DNA from: Anas platyrhynchos
Taxonomy: Eukaryota > Chordata > Aves > Anseriformes > Anatidae
Assembly (NCBI RefSeq): GCF_047663525.1
Contig: NC_092607.1
Coordinates: forward strand, 7,101,001-7,165,000
DNA: 64,000 bases
Direction: 5' to 3'
The number at the start of each line of letters is the position of its first letter. Positions within the stretch are counted from its first letter, which is position 1. Both the position numbers and the translations under genes were made by a program. The notes under the pieces were generated by a model. That model was given only the letters and a program-made list of their open reading frames with translations. It was not told where the DNA came from and ran no database searches. Of the stretch, positions 49,001-58,000 are shown piece after piece.

Positions 49001-51744
49001 CGACACGGACATCCTGCAGGAGAAAGGGGCACGCGGTCAAAACAAAGCGTTGAGATTTAATGCGAGTTTGAGCTGACCTGCCATATGAACATATGAGAAT
49101 CATTAATTAACGGTAGCGTTTCCAGCCCTGTTTCCATCTTCACGCACTGCCAGAACCAGGCACACCCCAACTCAGAACATTTTTCCCTTCCAGCAGCTGC
49201 AAGGGCTCTGTCACACCAGTTTCTCCTACCAGCAGGGCACCAGCTTGCCAAACCCCACAGAGCAGCTAGCACCTCCTGCAGCACACAGGGCTCCTGCACG
49301 CTTGTTCCTTCCCATTGCCTCCCCCACGCAGAGATAGCAACGCACCCCCTGGGATGCCATGGACAGAGCACCCACACGGGACTCTGACGAGGTGCTGGCA
49401 CTCACTCTGCCCGTTAGGGACTTGCCTGTCACATCCCCACAGCGTCAGGGACTTGAGCAAGGCCAGAATGAGTCAATGCCTCCCAGCCACTGAACACATC
49501 CCCAAAACACACTCCTGCGATGAGCCACCCTCGCCTGCTCAACTTCACTTCCACTGCGTGGGACTCTAGGCAAGATGCTCAGCCCCTGTACGCCTCTGGG
49601 GGACAGAGCAGGAGAGTGACCACGTGGCTTTCAGAGGAAAGATTAGGTTTGAATCCTTTACAAATAAGCTCAGAGCATTTTTGACATGTCATTATTCATT
49701 ATAACAAAGACTTTTTAGAGAAGCACAGATTCACCCATACTAAACATCTTACAGCTGCTTTGATGTTGAACTTAGAGTAAGGATGGCACCACTTGTTCTC
49801 ATCTCTTGTTGTAGCCCATTCTACCAGCCATGCCTACATCAGAGCAGAGAGTGAGTGAGTATGTGTTGCTCAGACCTGTGGGAGCAGGCGAGAGACGACA
49901 AAGCGGAGGTGAGAAGAAGCTGCTGGCCAGCACACAGTAAGATGTGCTGCGGAACCGAGCTATGCCTCGTGCATAAGGAGTCTAGGGATGCTGGGGCATG
50001 GGAAAGACAGGTGTAAATTCCTCGCTTGCATTTCTCAGGGGAGAGTTATCACACCAAAGACAAACTGCTCAGCTGTTACATCGCCATGAAAATCCTCCTC
50101 TCATTTAAGCCCTATAAATAGCACTTCACTCGAGGCCATGTAGCAATAGGAAGAAACGCTGGCCTTGCAGAAAGCACGCCTTCCAAGAACAACAGCCAGG
50201 CCAGGGAGCTGATCCGAGGCAGCTGCGGAGGGCAGGTTAACCCCACGCAGCAGCAAGGAGCTGCCTGCAGAGCCTCCGCCTGCCAGCACCCTGCACAGCA
50301 CCAGCTCAGAGGAGCAGCACGGGGTGGGGAGAGCTGGACCAGCACCTGCCTGTGCTCAGGAGCGCTCTGGAGACGTGACACCGCCACATGCTCCGCGTGG
50401 GAATCCAGTGAGCATCCCCGCAGCCACCGCCGGGAAAACAAACAGTCATTAAAGACAATTAATTAGACCATGAGGATGTTCTGCGTATCGCTTCCCAGTT
50501 GCCTCACTGCACGGGCACACGCTAGGTGTAAGCTACCACAGCAGCTGGTTATGCACGGGACACATTTCACCTGCTGGTTAGAGCTGGCTGAGCAGCTGCA
50601 AACTGCCCCTCGGTAGAGGCTGAATGTTACGGTCACAGCCAGAGAGCCGAGGGGGTGTTGCGGCTGCAGCGCCCCTTCAGATCTGACCACGGAGGTTCTG
50701 GCACCAGTAAAGACCCTGGAACACAAATCTAACTTGCCTGGCAAAAAAAATATTGTTACTGGATATTTTGATTTCTCAAAGAAACCCTGCAATAACCTCT
50801 AAGGATTCATCTGATTCTCTTACACTTGGCTAAGTTTAAAGTCATTTACCACATTACTCCTGACTATCTCCTTAAGATTTCATTTTGAATCTCAAATTTT
50901 GCCTGGGATCTTCTCAAGACTTCCTTTCTTGCTTCTACGCACAAATCCAAAACAGACCAGGCAAAGTGAGAAGTCGGACACAAACATCAAAGCATGCTAC
51001 GTTTATAAACAAGATGCTTGCGAGCGTATTCACACAGAACCAACACACTTAGGTCACCGCAGCAGGGAGACATTTCGAAACTTGGTGCAATTTTTAGGCT
51101 GATGCAAACAGGTTTTAAATGCGACCTTAAGTCAGTTACTGTGCTGTTAGCACTCAAAGAGGACGGTGTCTGTCGAGCAGGCGTTCAGTTTTCAATTGTA
51201 CCTTCCACGTGGTTTGCAGAATATTTATAAATAAGCAGTTCTTACCTTCCTACAGGTTCTGTAAGTAACTGAAAAGCCTTCAAAACACAGCAGCTGTGAA
51301 GGCATCTTTACTACTGAACTGTGAAGACGCACACAGCGTTCACCAGCTCCCACAGCACCACCCCCAAACACACACACCTGCAGGTCCGACTTCCAGACTG
51401 ACACCACTTGAAAAAAACCATTATGCTCACACTAAATAAAAGGAATTTTTAACGTTTGGTTTCCATAAGCAAGGCAGCGAGAGCACAGTTTTAAAGAACA
51501 GCTTCCCAGAGGCAAGCGAGCTGTCACCCATCTCATTTCCACCCGTCCTGCCACGGGTCTCCCCGCAGCCTGCCCTGGGGAGGAATTCCCACCCGCTGAA
51601 GCCGTGCCGTGCACACCGAGCCCCGTACCTGCAGTTGCTGCTGCCCGGCGAGCAGCCAGGCGCCTGGATGGGCTGCAGCACCACTCGGGGCCTGGGGATC
51701 CGCGTCCTGGCCACCGCCGAGCCCTGCCTGCCCAGCCTGTCCAT
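27929..51744 (-). CDS. ARHGAP40: Rho GTPase-activating protein 40 (whole gene, 15 coding exons)
   Basis: This gene encodes a GTPase-activating protein that speeds GTP hydrolysis by Rho-family GTPases. The coding exons, in transcript order, are 51629-51744, 42223-42425, 37729-37949, 36412-36487, 35660-35811, 34870-35035, 34441-34532, 34235-34312, 33813-33972, 32981-33063, 31989-32195, 31576-31716, 29793-29953, 28722-28777 and 27929-28035. All introns are GT-AG, all phases join, and the sum is 672 codons plus stop. The family blocks present are DSFW (77-80), EAEWLQDAGL (111-120), LSTLTKTQAAAVQ (137-149) and RDVRDIFG (168-175). The RhoGAP domain spans about 315-518, with arginine finger R359 in EGILRVSG, K398 and R402 in LLKRFIRELP, and N479 in VMAPNLF. 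The C-terminal family module starts near 566 and includes LYEVGGNIG and HINPHAEWIIK. ARHGAP18 and ARHGAP28, as I know them, differ after MAPNLF; here the stretch reads MHKGLPNKIPEGKEKQLAEG, which points to the third paralogue, ARHGAP40. The domain is intact, so the protein should be catalytically competent. The family identity is very secure, the paralogue fairly secure, and the extreme N-terminus least secure. Confidence 0.88.
28287..28310. repeat. 12-bp perfect tandem duplication in ARHGAP40 intron 14
   Basis: GCATTTTGAAAT occurs twice in a row (28287-28298, 28299-28310). Confidence 0.95.
28722..28777 (-). CDS. ARHGAP40: ARHGAP40 coding exon 14
   Basis: This 56-base exon encodes residues 620-637, with C619 and G638 split at its two ends. 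LLLYEVGGNIG matches the invariant family motif (L-Y-E-I/V-G-G-N-I-G). The acceptor is tttctatag and the donor gtaagt. Confidence 0.94.
29793..29953 (-). CDS. ARHGAP40: ARHGAP40 coding exon 13
   Basis: This exon encodes residues 566-618 plus two bases. KVVKVHASLLLKDTLEVHLN and ATRVADVLRQF correspond to the C-terminal module of ARHGAP18/28 ('GVIRVxAPxLSKVSMAIQLxxxxKAxDVLxxF'). The acceptor is cttgttcag and the donor gtaagt. Confidence 0.94.
31576..31716 (-). CDS. ARHGAP40: ARHGAP40 coding exon 12
   Basis: This exon encodes residues 519-565. VSSFLVAQVRKLNESNSKR is the conserved post-GAP helix ('FLxxQVRxxN'). A lysine/arginine-rich coiled stretch follows (NLLRKIHADKDKVEKNQAE). It starts and ends in phase 0, with a ttgcccag acceptor and a gtgaga donor. 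Confidence 0.95.
31989..32195 (-). CDS. ARHGAP40: ARHGAP40 coding exon 11 (end of RhoGAP domain)
   Basis: This exon encodes residues 450-518 and is wholly phase 0. It contains NKMNLWNVSTVMAPNLF, with the conserved N479 that stabilises the catalytic helix, followed by a paralogue-specific insert (MHKGLPNKIPEGKEKQ) and MMIHYQDLLWT, which closes the domain. The insert, compared with what I know of ARHGAP18 and ARHGAP28, is the main basis for calling ARHGAP40. Confidence 0.97.
32230..32300 (-). mobile_element. possible degenerate CR1 LINE 3' tail
   Basis: Read on the minus strand, the sequence holds TTAGATGATCTCTCCAG and then AACTCTAG. These match in order and spacing the bird CR1 3' end (..ACTAGATGATCTCT..AGG..AACTCTA..) with many substitutions. 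The fragment is short, so this is a resemblance, not a firm assignment. It lies in intron 10 of ARHGAP40. Confidence 0.35.
32981..33063 (-). CDS. ARHGAP40: ARHGAP40 coding exon 10
   Basis: This exon encodes residues 423-449, with N422 split. IPDLKQRLQALNLLILILPE and PNRNTLK correspond to the family's 'QLQALNLLVxLLPDxNRDTLK' helix. The acceptor is cctttctag and the donor gtaagt. Confidence 0.95.
33813..33972 (-). CDS. ARHGAP40: ARHGAP40 coding exon 9 (RhoGAP core)
   Basis: This exon encodes residues 369-421 plus one base. It holds DVSGLLKRFIRELPAPLLT, in which K398 and R402 match the conserved lysine and arginine of the RhoGAP GTPase-contact helix. The acceptor is gttttatag and the donor gtgagt. 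Confidence 0.96.
34235..34312 (-). CDS. ARHGAP40: ARHGAP40 coding exon 8 (arginine finger)
   Basis: This exon encodes residues 343-368. It contains RGLETEGILRVSGSQTRIK, the canonical RhoGAP motif; R359 is the arginine finger that enters the GTPase active site. The exon begins and ends in phase 0. Intron 7 before it is only 128 bp (34313-34440). Confidence 0.96.
34441..34532 (-). CDS. ARHGAP40: ARHGAP40 coding exon 7 (start of RhoGAP domain)
   Basis: This exon encodes residues 313-342, with E312 split. LFGVPLNTLLENDQ and KVPLLLQ mark the beginning of the RhoGAP fold. The acceptor is ctattgtag and the donor gtaagt. Confidence 0.95.
34870..35035 (-). CDS. ARHGAP40: ARHGAP40 coding exon 6
   Basis: This exon encodes residues 257-311 plus one base. 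It contains TRVGDLSAQDMKKIPTLAFI and ELTALCDVLGFELKRNK, a block diagnostic for the ARHGAP18/28/40 group (family form 'T.xGDLxxxDMKKixxLxLIELTAxxDxxGIxLK'). The donor is gttagt, a less usual but valid GT donor. Confidence 0.94.
35660..35811 (-). CDS. ARHGAP40: ARHGAP40 coding exon 5
   Basis: This exon encodes residues 207-256, with P206 split at the upstream junction. It contains EEVFNMDIAYSEQAAVLLKG, which aligns in position with the 'EVSFAEQAL / EVSYSEMV' block preceding the RhoGAP domain in ARHGAP18 and ARHGAP28. The acceptor is cctctgtag and the donor gtaagc. Confidence 0.9.
36412..36487 (-). CDS. ARHGAP40: ARHGAP40 coding exon 4
   Basis: This exon encodes residues 181-205 plus one base, an acidic, poorly conserved linker (ETVTEKEESSPDQLWHN). 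It was identified because its acceptor (cgtttcag), donor (gtaaga) and phases connect exons 3 and 5 without a stop. There is no independent domain evidence, so it is less certain than its neighbours. It could be alternatively skipped only at the cost of a frameshift, since its length is 76 bases. Confidence 0.82.
37729..37949 (-). CDS. ARHGAP40: ARHGAP40 coding exon 3
   Basis: This exon encodes residues 108-180, with E107 split across the upstream junction. It contains EAEWLQDAGLSDLI, LLSTLTKTQAAAVQRR and RDVRDIFG, the most strongly conserved N-terminal blocks of the ARHGAP18/28/40 family. The region between them is basic (SRSRRRKNKH). The acceptor is a tttttcag and the donor is gtatgt. Intron 2 upstream is 4.3 kb. 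Confidence 0.93.
37950..42222 (-). other. ARHGAP40 intron 2 (4.3 kb)
   Basis: A gtaggt donor and tttttcag acceptor bound this stretch. It holds mostly unique sequence, with a POU octamer ATTTGCAT at 38672-38679. The 176-codon open frame on the plus strand at 40214-40744 shows no recognisable domain. Confidence 0.75.
42223..42425 (-). CDS. ARHGAP40: ARHGAP40 coding exon 2
   Basis: This exon encodes the end of residue 39 through residue 106 plus one base. It follows a strong pyrimidine tract ending ctctctcag and ends at a gtaggt donor. It carries the family's N-terminal block with SLDNLSMDSFW (residues 70-80), comparable to the DSFW/DFW block of ARHGAP18 and ARHGAP28. An internal ATG at 42403 (MNQLPPKSPL) could act as the start if the transcript begins with a different first exon, giving a 626-residue protein. 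The segment just before it is cysteine-rich (CSTRHCPCK), made by joining exons 1 and 2. Confidence 0.88.
42426..51628 (-). other. ARHGAP40 intron 1 (9.2 kb)
   Basis: This is the longest intron, with a gtacgg donor and a ctctctcag acceptor. It contains poly-A runs near 43400 and 44910, a double palindrome at 47222-47258, a CTCF-like motif at 45773-45786, a POU octamer at 47586-47593, and a strong isolated minus-strand donor (gtaagt) ending an exon-like piece at 48565. No conserved protein segment was recognised in it. Confidence 0.6.
47222..47258. repeat. two adjacent AT-rich palindromes in intron 1
   Basis: TAGATATATCTA (47222-47233) is a perfect 12-bp palindrome. It is followed at once by ATACTTATA-N6-TATAAGTAT (47235-47258), a 9-bp-arm hairpin. 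Confidence 0.95.
51629..51744 (-). CDS. ARHGAP40: ARHGAP40 coding exon 1 (N-terminus)
   Basis: This exon encodes residues 1-38 plus two bases of residue 39. It starts MDRLGRQGSAVARTRIPRPR and ends ...GSSNC followed by AG and a gtacgg donor. The leftover two bases join the single T at the start of exon 2 to make a serine codon with no stop. The ATG has a good context (A at -3, G at +4). The peptide is basic and unstructured, and I do not recognise it from a paralogue. The frame stays open upstream as far as a Met at 51957, so a start 71 codons earlier is possible. An acceptor-like cgctttcag ending at 51803 could instead make this an internal exon with a short 5' UTR. Confidence 0.62.
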
Positions 51745-52070
51745 GTCCGGCGGGGAAGGGGCGCAGTGCTCAGTCCATCCACGCCGCACCAAGCCCAGGA
51801 GCCTGAAAGCGATTGCTGAGAGCTGCTCCGTCAGCTGGCAGGTGTCACCGACTGGCACTGCACCCAGCCTCTCCTCCCTGCACACCTGCGGGACACGGAG
51901 CAGAAGGTACCACCGGCACCCCTGCGACTCTCCAAGGCCAGGGGCTGAGCTGCTCACGCCTGAAGGGCAGCACTGAGGCAGTGGCCGGCGCTCAGAGGAC
52001 TCAGGGAGTAGCGAGGAGTTGTTGCCAAGCCTGTACCGAAGCTGAAGGTTGCTAAATATTAACCAGAGTC
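51745..52070 (-). promoter_or_regulatory. candidate proximal promoter / 5' UTR of ARHGAP40
   Basis: The DNA just upstream of the exon 1 ATG is GC-rich compared with the gene body and remains open in the coding frame. No TATA box was seen. An HNF1-like element (GTTAATATTTAGC on the minus strand, two mismatches to the palindromic consensus) lies at 52051-52063. The transcription start cannot be set from sequence alone, because the region could also follow a spliced distal 5' exon. Confidence 0.35.
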
Positions 52071-55000
52071 ACAGCCGTGTGAGAGGAGTAACTCCCACAA
52101 GCAGCGCTGGGAAGGAGGAGCCACACACGGGATTTGCTCTGCCAAGCTATGCTCCTCAGTAACAGCTCCTCAGGAGTAAGAGAACATCAGGGGGAAAAAA
52201 AAAAAATCTGCCTGGGTGTAGGGTGGAAGGGAGGCAGCAAATAAAAAGCAGCACACCAGCACCAACAAACAGAGCGCTTACAAGAAAAAAAAAAAAAAGC
52301 CAGGTCAGCAAACCCTGCCGTAGCTCAGCACTGCGTAAATCACAGCTTTGTGGAAGACACCAGTGTTGAAAGAGCAGCACAAACCCAAACCACCTACAGA
52401 GGGTGTTTCGCAAGATGCAGATCCCTATTTAAGATCTCATCAACAAGCCATACACAAATGAGCCAAGGGTTAAAGCCCTTTCTCTCTGCCGTGCCCACAA
52501 GGCTTTATTCCTATTTGTTATTCCCATTCTCCCCACCAAACCCCCTCTCACAGCGTTTCTCTTCCCTTCCCCTGATATTTATCGTCCTCACTCCTGCAGC
52601 TAAGGCAACAGCTGACTTATTTGTTTAAAGTTTCCTTAATGAAGCCATGCAAAGCGATTTCGCCCAGGTAATAACGCGCTGGGTTCCCCATGCTCCCAGC
52701 AGGACTGGCTCCATGGTCAGCCTGCTTTGCCTGCCACAGCCTGAAAGGGCAGCAGCAGCTGCTCCAGACAGCCCCTCATGAAAGCATGCAAAGAAGCTGT
52801 CCCAGTTTAGTTCCCGACCCATTAATGCAGCCCTTATTTCAGCCACTGCTTTAGTCTAGACACTTTAACCCCACCTCACAGCTGATCTGCCCCAGCAGTA
52901 ACACCACCCTGCCACCCCAATCCGTGCCAGGACCCATGAGCAAACAGCCTGACAGCTTGGTTTTGGGGGAAGATCAGCCCAGATAGCTGGGGTTGGAGCT
53001 GGCTGCCTCTTCCCAGCACACCCCGGCTCTTGCACACACATCCCATGTTAAATTTCTTATTCAGCTTGTTCACCACAGGTGGTCCTCGTGAGTAGCACAA
53101 GAGATCGAATTCACAACGCAGGCTGTCTGTGTGGCTTCTCCCACACCAAGATAAGGCACAGACGGCATCAGCCTGGGAGAATTCCAGCTTGGGAAAGCCA
53201 CAGCTGCAACAAAAGCCCATCCACGAGCTGCAGCTTGCACAACAGCTCTGAATTACACGTGGGCAGCGCTTTGTAAGAACGCACCCAATGCAGAGACCTC
53301 CCGAAGGTGCAAAAAGGCAGGGAAACCTTCTTACCCTCCCGCTCAGGCTCACAGGCCAAGGGGTGCTGCAGAGCCAGGTGTGACAGGAGGAGGCACCGCG
53401 TGTGAGCACAGCCTGCCCGGCATTCGGGACAGGAGAGCAAGGAGTGGCAACACCGGGCAGATTTACGCAGCCCCTCCAAAAGGCTTCCCACCAAGCACAC
53501 CTTGCCCTAAGCCTCGGTTGCACAAAAGCACACAGAGGCTGCCAGAACTGGGGGCAGATGACGCCAGCCTGTAACTGCGTTTATTTTATCCCTCAGCTGT
53601 TTTCCTTCTCATTACATCGCCTTTAAGAACTGCAGCCAGATGCTTTTACTTTTTGGTAGGTTTTCAGACAGACCGGCTCTGTCAGGCGCGAGGATGAGCC
53701 AGCTCCATCATCACAGGCCTGTTGCAAAATTGGGGAGAATTTAAAGCATACAGGATGAGAAGAGAATTCTTTAATGGGACGTTTAATTGCTCACACAAAG
53801 CAGCGTGCAAGCACTGCAGAAAAATCAAGATCTCACTGACTGAGGTGCGCACACAGCAGCTGTACCTCCACTACTGCCTTTCGCACCTTCCCTCCTGTCT
53901 GGGCTCCAGCTCTTTGTGGTATTTGAGAGAAGCAGCAAGTTTGTTTCCCATTTTGTGAGAAAGGGGGAAGAATAGGACAGAGGGGCCAGATGAGCCTGGA
54001 GTTGAAGATGGACCGGATCAGGCTAAATACTCCAACCTGGGTTTTAAGCTTTCATTCACCAGGAAAGACTTCCTGGTGGCATTAAAGATGAGCCAAGCTC
54101 ACCGGGCCGGGATCACCTTACTCACGCATGGGAACAAAGAGACGTACCAGTGCTCCCAGCAGGCACAGTTAGTTCCAGTGACTCACTGGTACAAGCCCAG
54201 CACTGCCAACAACACTGCTTTAGTGCAGGGCTTTGTTCTGCAGGGACCTGTGCACCCTGCCAGACTGACATGACTTGGCTTGCTCAGGAAACCTTTTTTT
54301 TTTCCAGGACCAAAAAAAAAAAAAAGGAGTGGAAACATCCCACCCACTTTCGGATAGTCGGGAATTTCAGCTGAGCAAAGCACGTGATGCCTGGAGACCT
54401 GAGGCCAGGGTCTGAGTCTGGGAGGGCTGCACCAAGCTTTTGCCCTGACAGAGCTGGCTGTCAGCACCTGCAGGTTGGTTTCAACACATGCTCACGAGCT
54501 GCACTGCGAGAACTTAGGGCAGCATTTCATCCCCAAATCAAACCTAAGTCAAAGGCACTACTACCTGAAGAAGAGCAAAAAGCCTGAATGCAGCTGAAAT
54601 CCCTTAAACACCATTCATTTTCCTTGGGGAGGTTCATTTTTATGGAATCCAGATTATTAGGAAAACCTGAAAATAATTTATCCCCCTCCTCCACTCCATC
54701 ACGTACCAAGGAAATCCCCAGGCAGCGTTACCCACCCGCCACATGGAGCCATTACACTTAGCAGATTATTCCAGTTTCTGGAGCCACCAGGGCTGTGCCA
54801 TTACCCAAGCCCCAGCTTGCTCACAGCCTGGCAGGGAGGCAGCACCCAGGCTGTGCCCGGGGGCAAAGCGTTCGGCTGCAGTCACGGCTGTGCACCAGGC
54901 CCCAGCTACCAGCAGGCAGCCTCACGCAGCCTCACTGCCCTGCCCTGGGCTGCAAGATCAAGCAAACATCTCCCAGCCAGCAAGAAACGCAGCACTCAGA

Positions 55001-58000
55001 CCCTGGGAGGTGCCCCAGCTGATGATTTTACTCCGCGGTGCAAGACGCAGCGTTGTCATCTCACTGGGAAAGCTCCCCAGCACCCACTGGTATTGCTGCA
55101 TCAACCCAGGGAGTGACGGAGGTCCTGGCCCTCCAGTGCTGCCCCTGCCCCGCTGCTCTGAGGATGGCTCAGAGCCCGTAACAAACGGCTCCGACCCCAC
55201 TTACTGTAAAACAGCCACGAGCTCCGTGTCACGGCACGTAAGCTGCTTTGCTGCGCCGAAGGGTTGCAGCAGAGGATTAGGGAGAGCTTCAGGCGGTGGG
55301 TGAGCAGCAAGAGGGGATGATTCCTAAGCAGAGCTTGTTTGCACACAAATAGCTATCAGTCTTCAACTAAAAATAAATAAAACAGGTACCAGCGTGGAGG
55401 CGATGCTGCAGTGGAGCGGGACGAGCAGGCAGAGGCAGAGCCACTCAGGCACACCCCAGGCAGCAGCAGCAGCCCCAGCCCCGAGCAGAGATCCCCACGC
55501 TGGCCATGCCAGGCTGCACGGCCACCTCCTGCTCCTCTCTTCTTACCATACATTGAAACCGTGCACAAGAATGAGCGGATTAGGTGCGAGAAACTGCAAC
55601 GTGGAAGCCATAAAAATAAGTTCAGCAGATTTCCTACAAGCGCCAGTACCCACAAGGTTATTTGCAGGCAGTTCACCACCACCTCACCTTGAGGATGAAT
55701 GCAAAAGGCAAAGAGCAGCCAGGGGCCTGCAGCCCGAGCCAGCCTGCCACAGCTCAGGGGAGGAAAGGAGGAGGAAGAAGCCAGAGCTTTTTACGCACGT
55801 GTATATTTAGATAAGTGAATTGCAATGTTGTTTAAACCTAATTACTACTGTAAATGTAATTTAAACCACCCAAAACATTTCCACTGCTGAAGGAAGAGCT
55901 GTAACAATAGGAGGAAGTGCTAAGACACAGCAGCTATTCTTAATGCACAAAAACACTTATTCTGATGAATAACCAGGGCCTATTTACCTACTCAACTTGA
56001 ATGTGCTTCTGCCTCCTGGGCATTTTCAGACAGCAAAATTAGAAACCTTCACTGGTTTGCGAGGCTGGCCTTGTTTGCCTCCCCGTTCAAACACACGCCT
56101 GACACCTACTGGGTGCCATGCCTTGCAAAAACCCTCTCCTCCCTTCACACCCCTCCCTCTGCTTTCTGCAGATTGGGTTTCCTTCCTATTTGGGGAAAGG
56201 GATGGGGCAACAGCTGCAAACAGGGGGGCCAGAAAGGGGCTCCCTCACTCTGCCGCCCCAGTTCTCAGCCCCACGCCGTGATGTGCTAGGCTGTCACCTT
56301 GTTTATTTCCTCCCCACAAACTCCCCGTGAGTCAGGGTGCTGACAGGCATCCCACGGGAGTTCGGGCCCCAGGAATGCCAGGCAGCCACTCTCAGAAGAG
56401 GTGCACATGGCACAGCTCCACGGCCGGCACGGGAGCAAACGCTTCCGAGCTACCAAGGCGATGAGACACTGAACAACTGATGGCCTGACTCAGGCCAGCC
56501 AGAGCTTCCACACGGCTGCTGAGACAATGGGAGGGGAAAAAAGCTTGGTTATTTTGCTCATTTGGACCAATTTTACGACCTTTTAAGATTTAAATCTCCC
56601 CAGAAGTTTTTATAAATAATAAAATATTCCTAAATAATGAAAACTGAATCCACTTACCCAGATGCTCCAAATTCTTTCAAGGTCCAAAGGAGAACAGCTA
56701 CCGCACAGGTCCCTGCATACTCCTGGACACAGGGCGTTTGCTTCGGAATCGAATGCCCCTCTGCTCACGTGCGGGTCTCTCGCCTAGGAGCAAAGAAAAG
56801 CTCCCGAAGGCTGTCAGGGGGCTCCCACCTCTCAGGCTGCAGTTAGGCGGAGCTTGCAGCCAGCCTGCATTGCCCACCCTCTTCCACTGGCCTGGGAACC
56901 CCTCCCTGTGCTGGTCCCCAGCACGGAAAAGTGAGAGCAGAGGCACTGCGTTAGCAGCACCGTCCCTGCCAAGGGCTGTGGGGGACAGCACGAAACTCCC
57001 CTCTTGAAGGGAGCAGCGTTTTTACAGATCCCTCTCACTCAGTTCCAAAATAAAAGGAACGTGTAAGCCAGCCTAGGAGCAGAAGTTTTTAATTAGTAGG
57101 CAGACAATAGCGAGTGTCAATTATTCCACCCATACCCAGCCGCTGTGCCGGTACTCAGGAGTGCCAGCATTTGCCCCAGCAGGCTTCTGTTCGACTTTGT
57201 CACCCCTGTGACAGGTCTGCTGGGAGAAATCCAAGCTTGTTTTCTGCGTGGAGGGATGAGAAGCACGCCACGGGTTGTATTTCTGGACATTCCCCTCCTC
57301 TGGAAGGGAGCTGGGACAGAAACAGAACTGGGACGCTTCTTCAAAGGCTCGGAGGTTAAACCCAAGCCAGCTGTCACCACGTGTGCCATACAGCCACCAC
57401 GCGGAGCTTGTCCGTACTTGTTTGGTCTATAAACGATGCGACAGCTGGAACGGGGCTCGTGGGGAATGCTGGAGCCGATTTCACAACGCAGCCACTCCGA
57501 TGGAGCTGGTCGCAGGCAGGGCTTCCTTAGCTCACCAGGGGCGGGTCAGTTTTTCCAAAATATTCACGACAAAGTTTCATTACGTGAGTCTTTACGAAAA
57601 CTAGAAGATTGCGGCCGTGATTTAGGACTTGAGGGGAACAAAGAGCTTGCCAGACCTTGCCAAACTGCTTTGTAGGGCAGGATTTAGAGAACCACCCAGG
57701 GCAGGTGGGGTTGGCTGCGCACTGACCAGCCCAGGAGTCGGGGAGAGCCAGCAGAGCCTACACACACCTTGCTTTGCTCCTGCTTCCTTGCTTTTGCTTC
57801 CTTTGATCCAGCTGAGTTGGAAACTAAGAACATTTCATAAAAGTAAACCTAAAGACATGCACACAAGCGCGCGCACACTGCACTGTGTTTTAACTCAGTT
57901 GCAGCAAGCCCAACGGGCTGTTAGAGCCAGCCTGAGAGCCGCGGGTCCCAACACCGGGCTGGGCCAAGCTGCCACGCTGGGAGGTGTAAGTACAGCAGCT

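Noticed and set aside
54743..55303. 186-codon plus-strand frame (also 52876-53523 minus and 57629-58156 plus)
   Set aside because: They lie in GC-rich DNA, where long frames arise by chance. Their proteins are Pro/Ser/Ala/Cys-rich with no recognisable domain, and no splice or family support was found.
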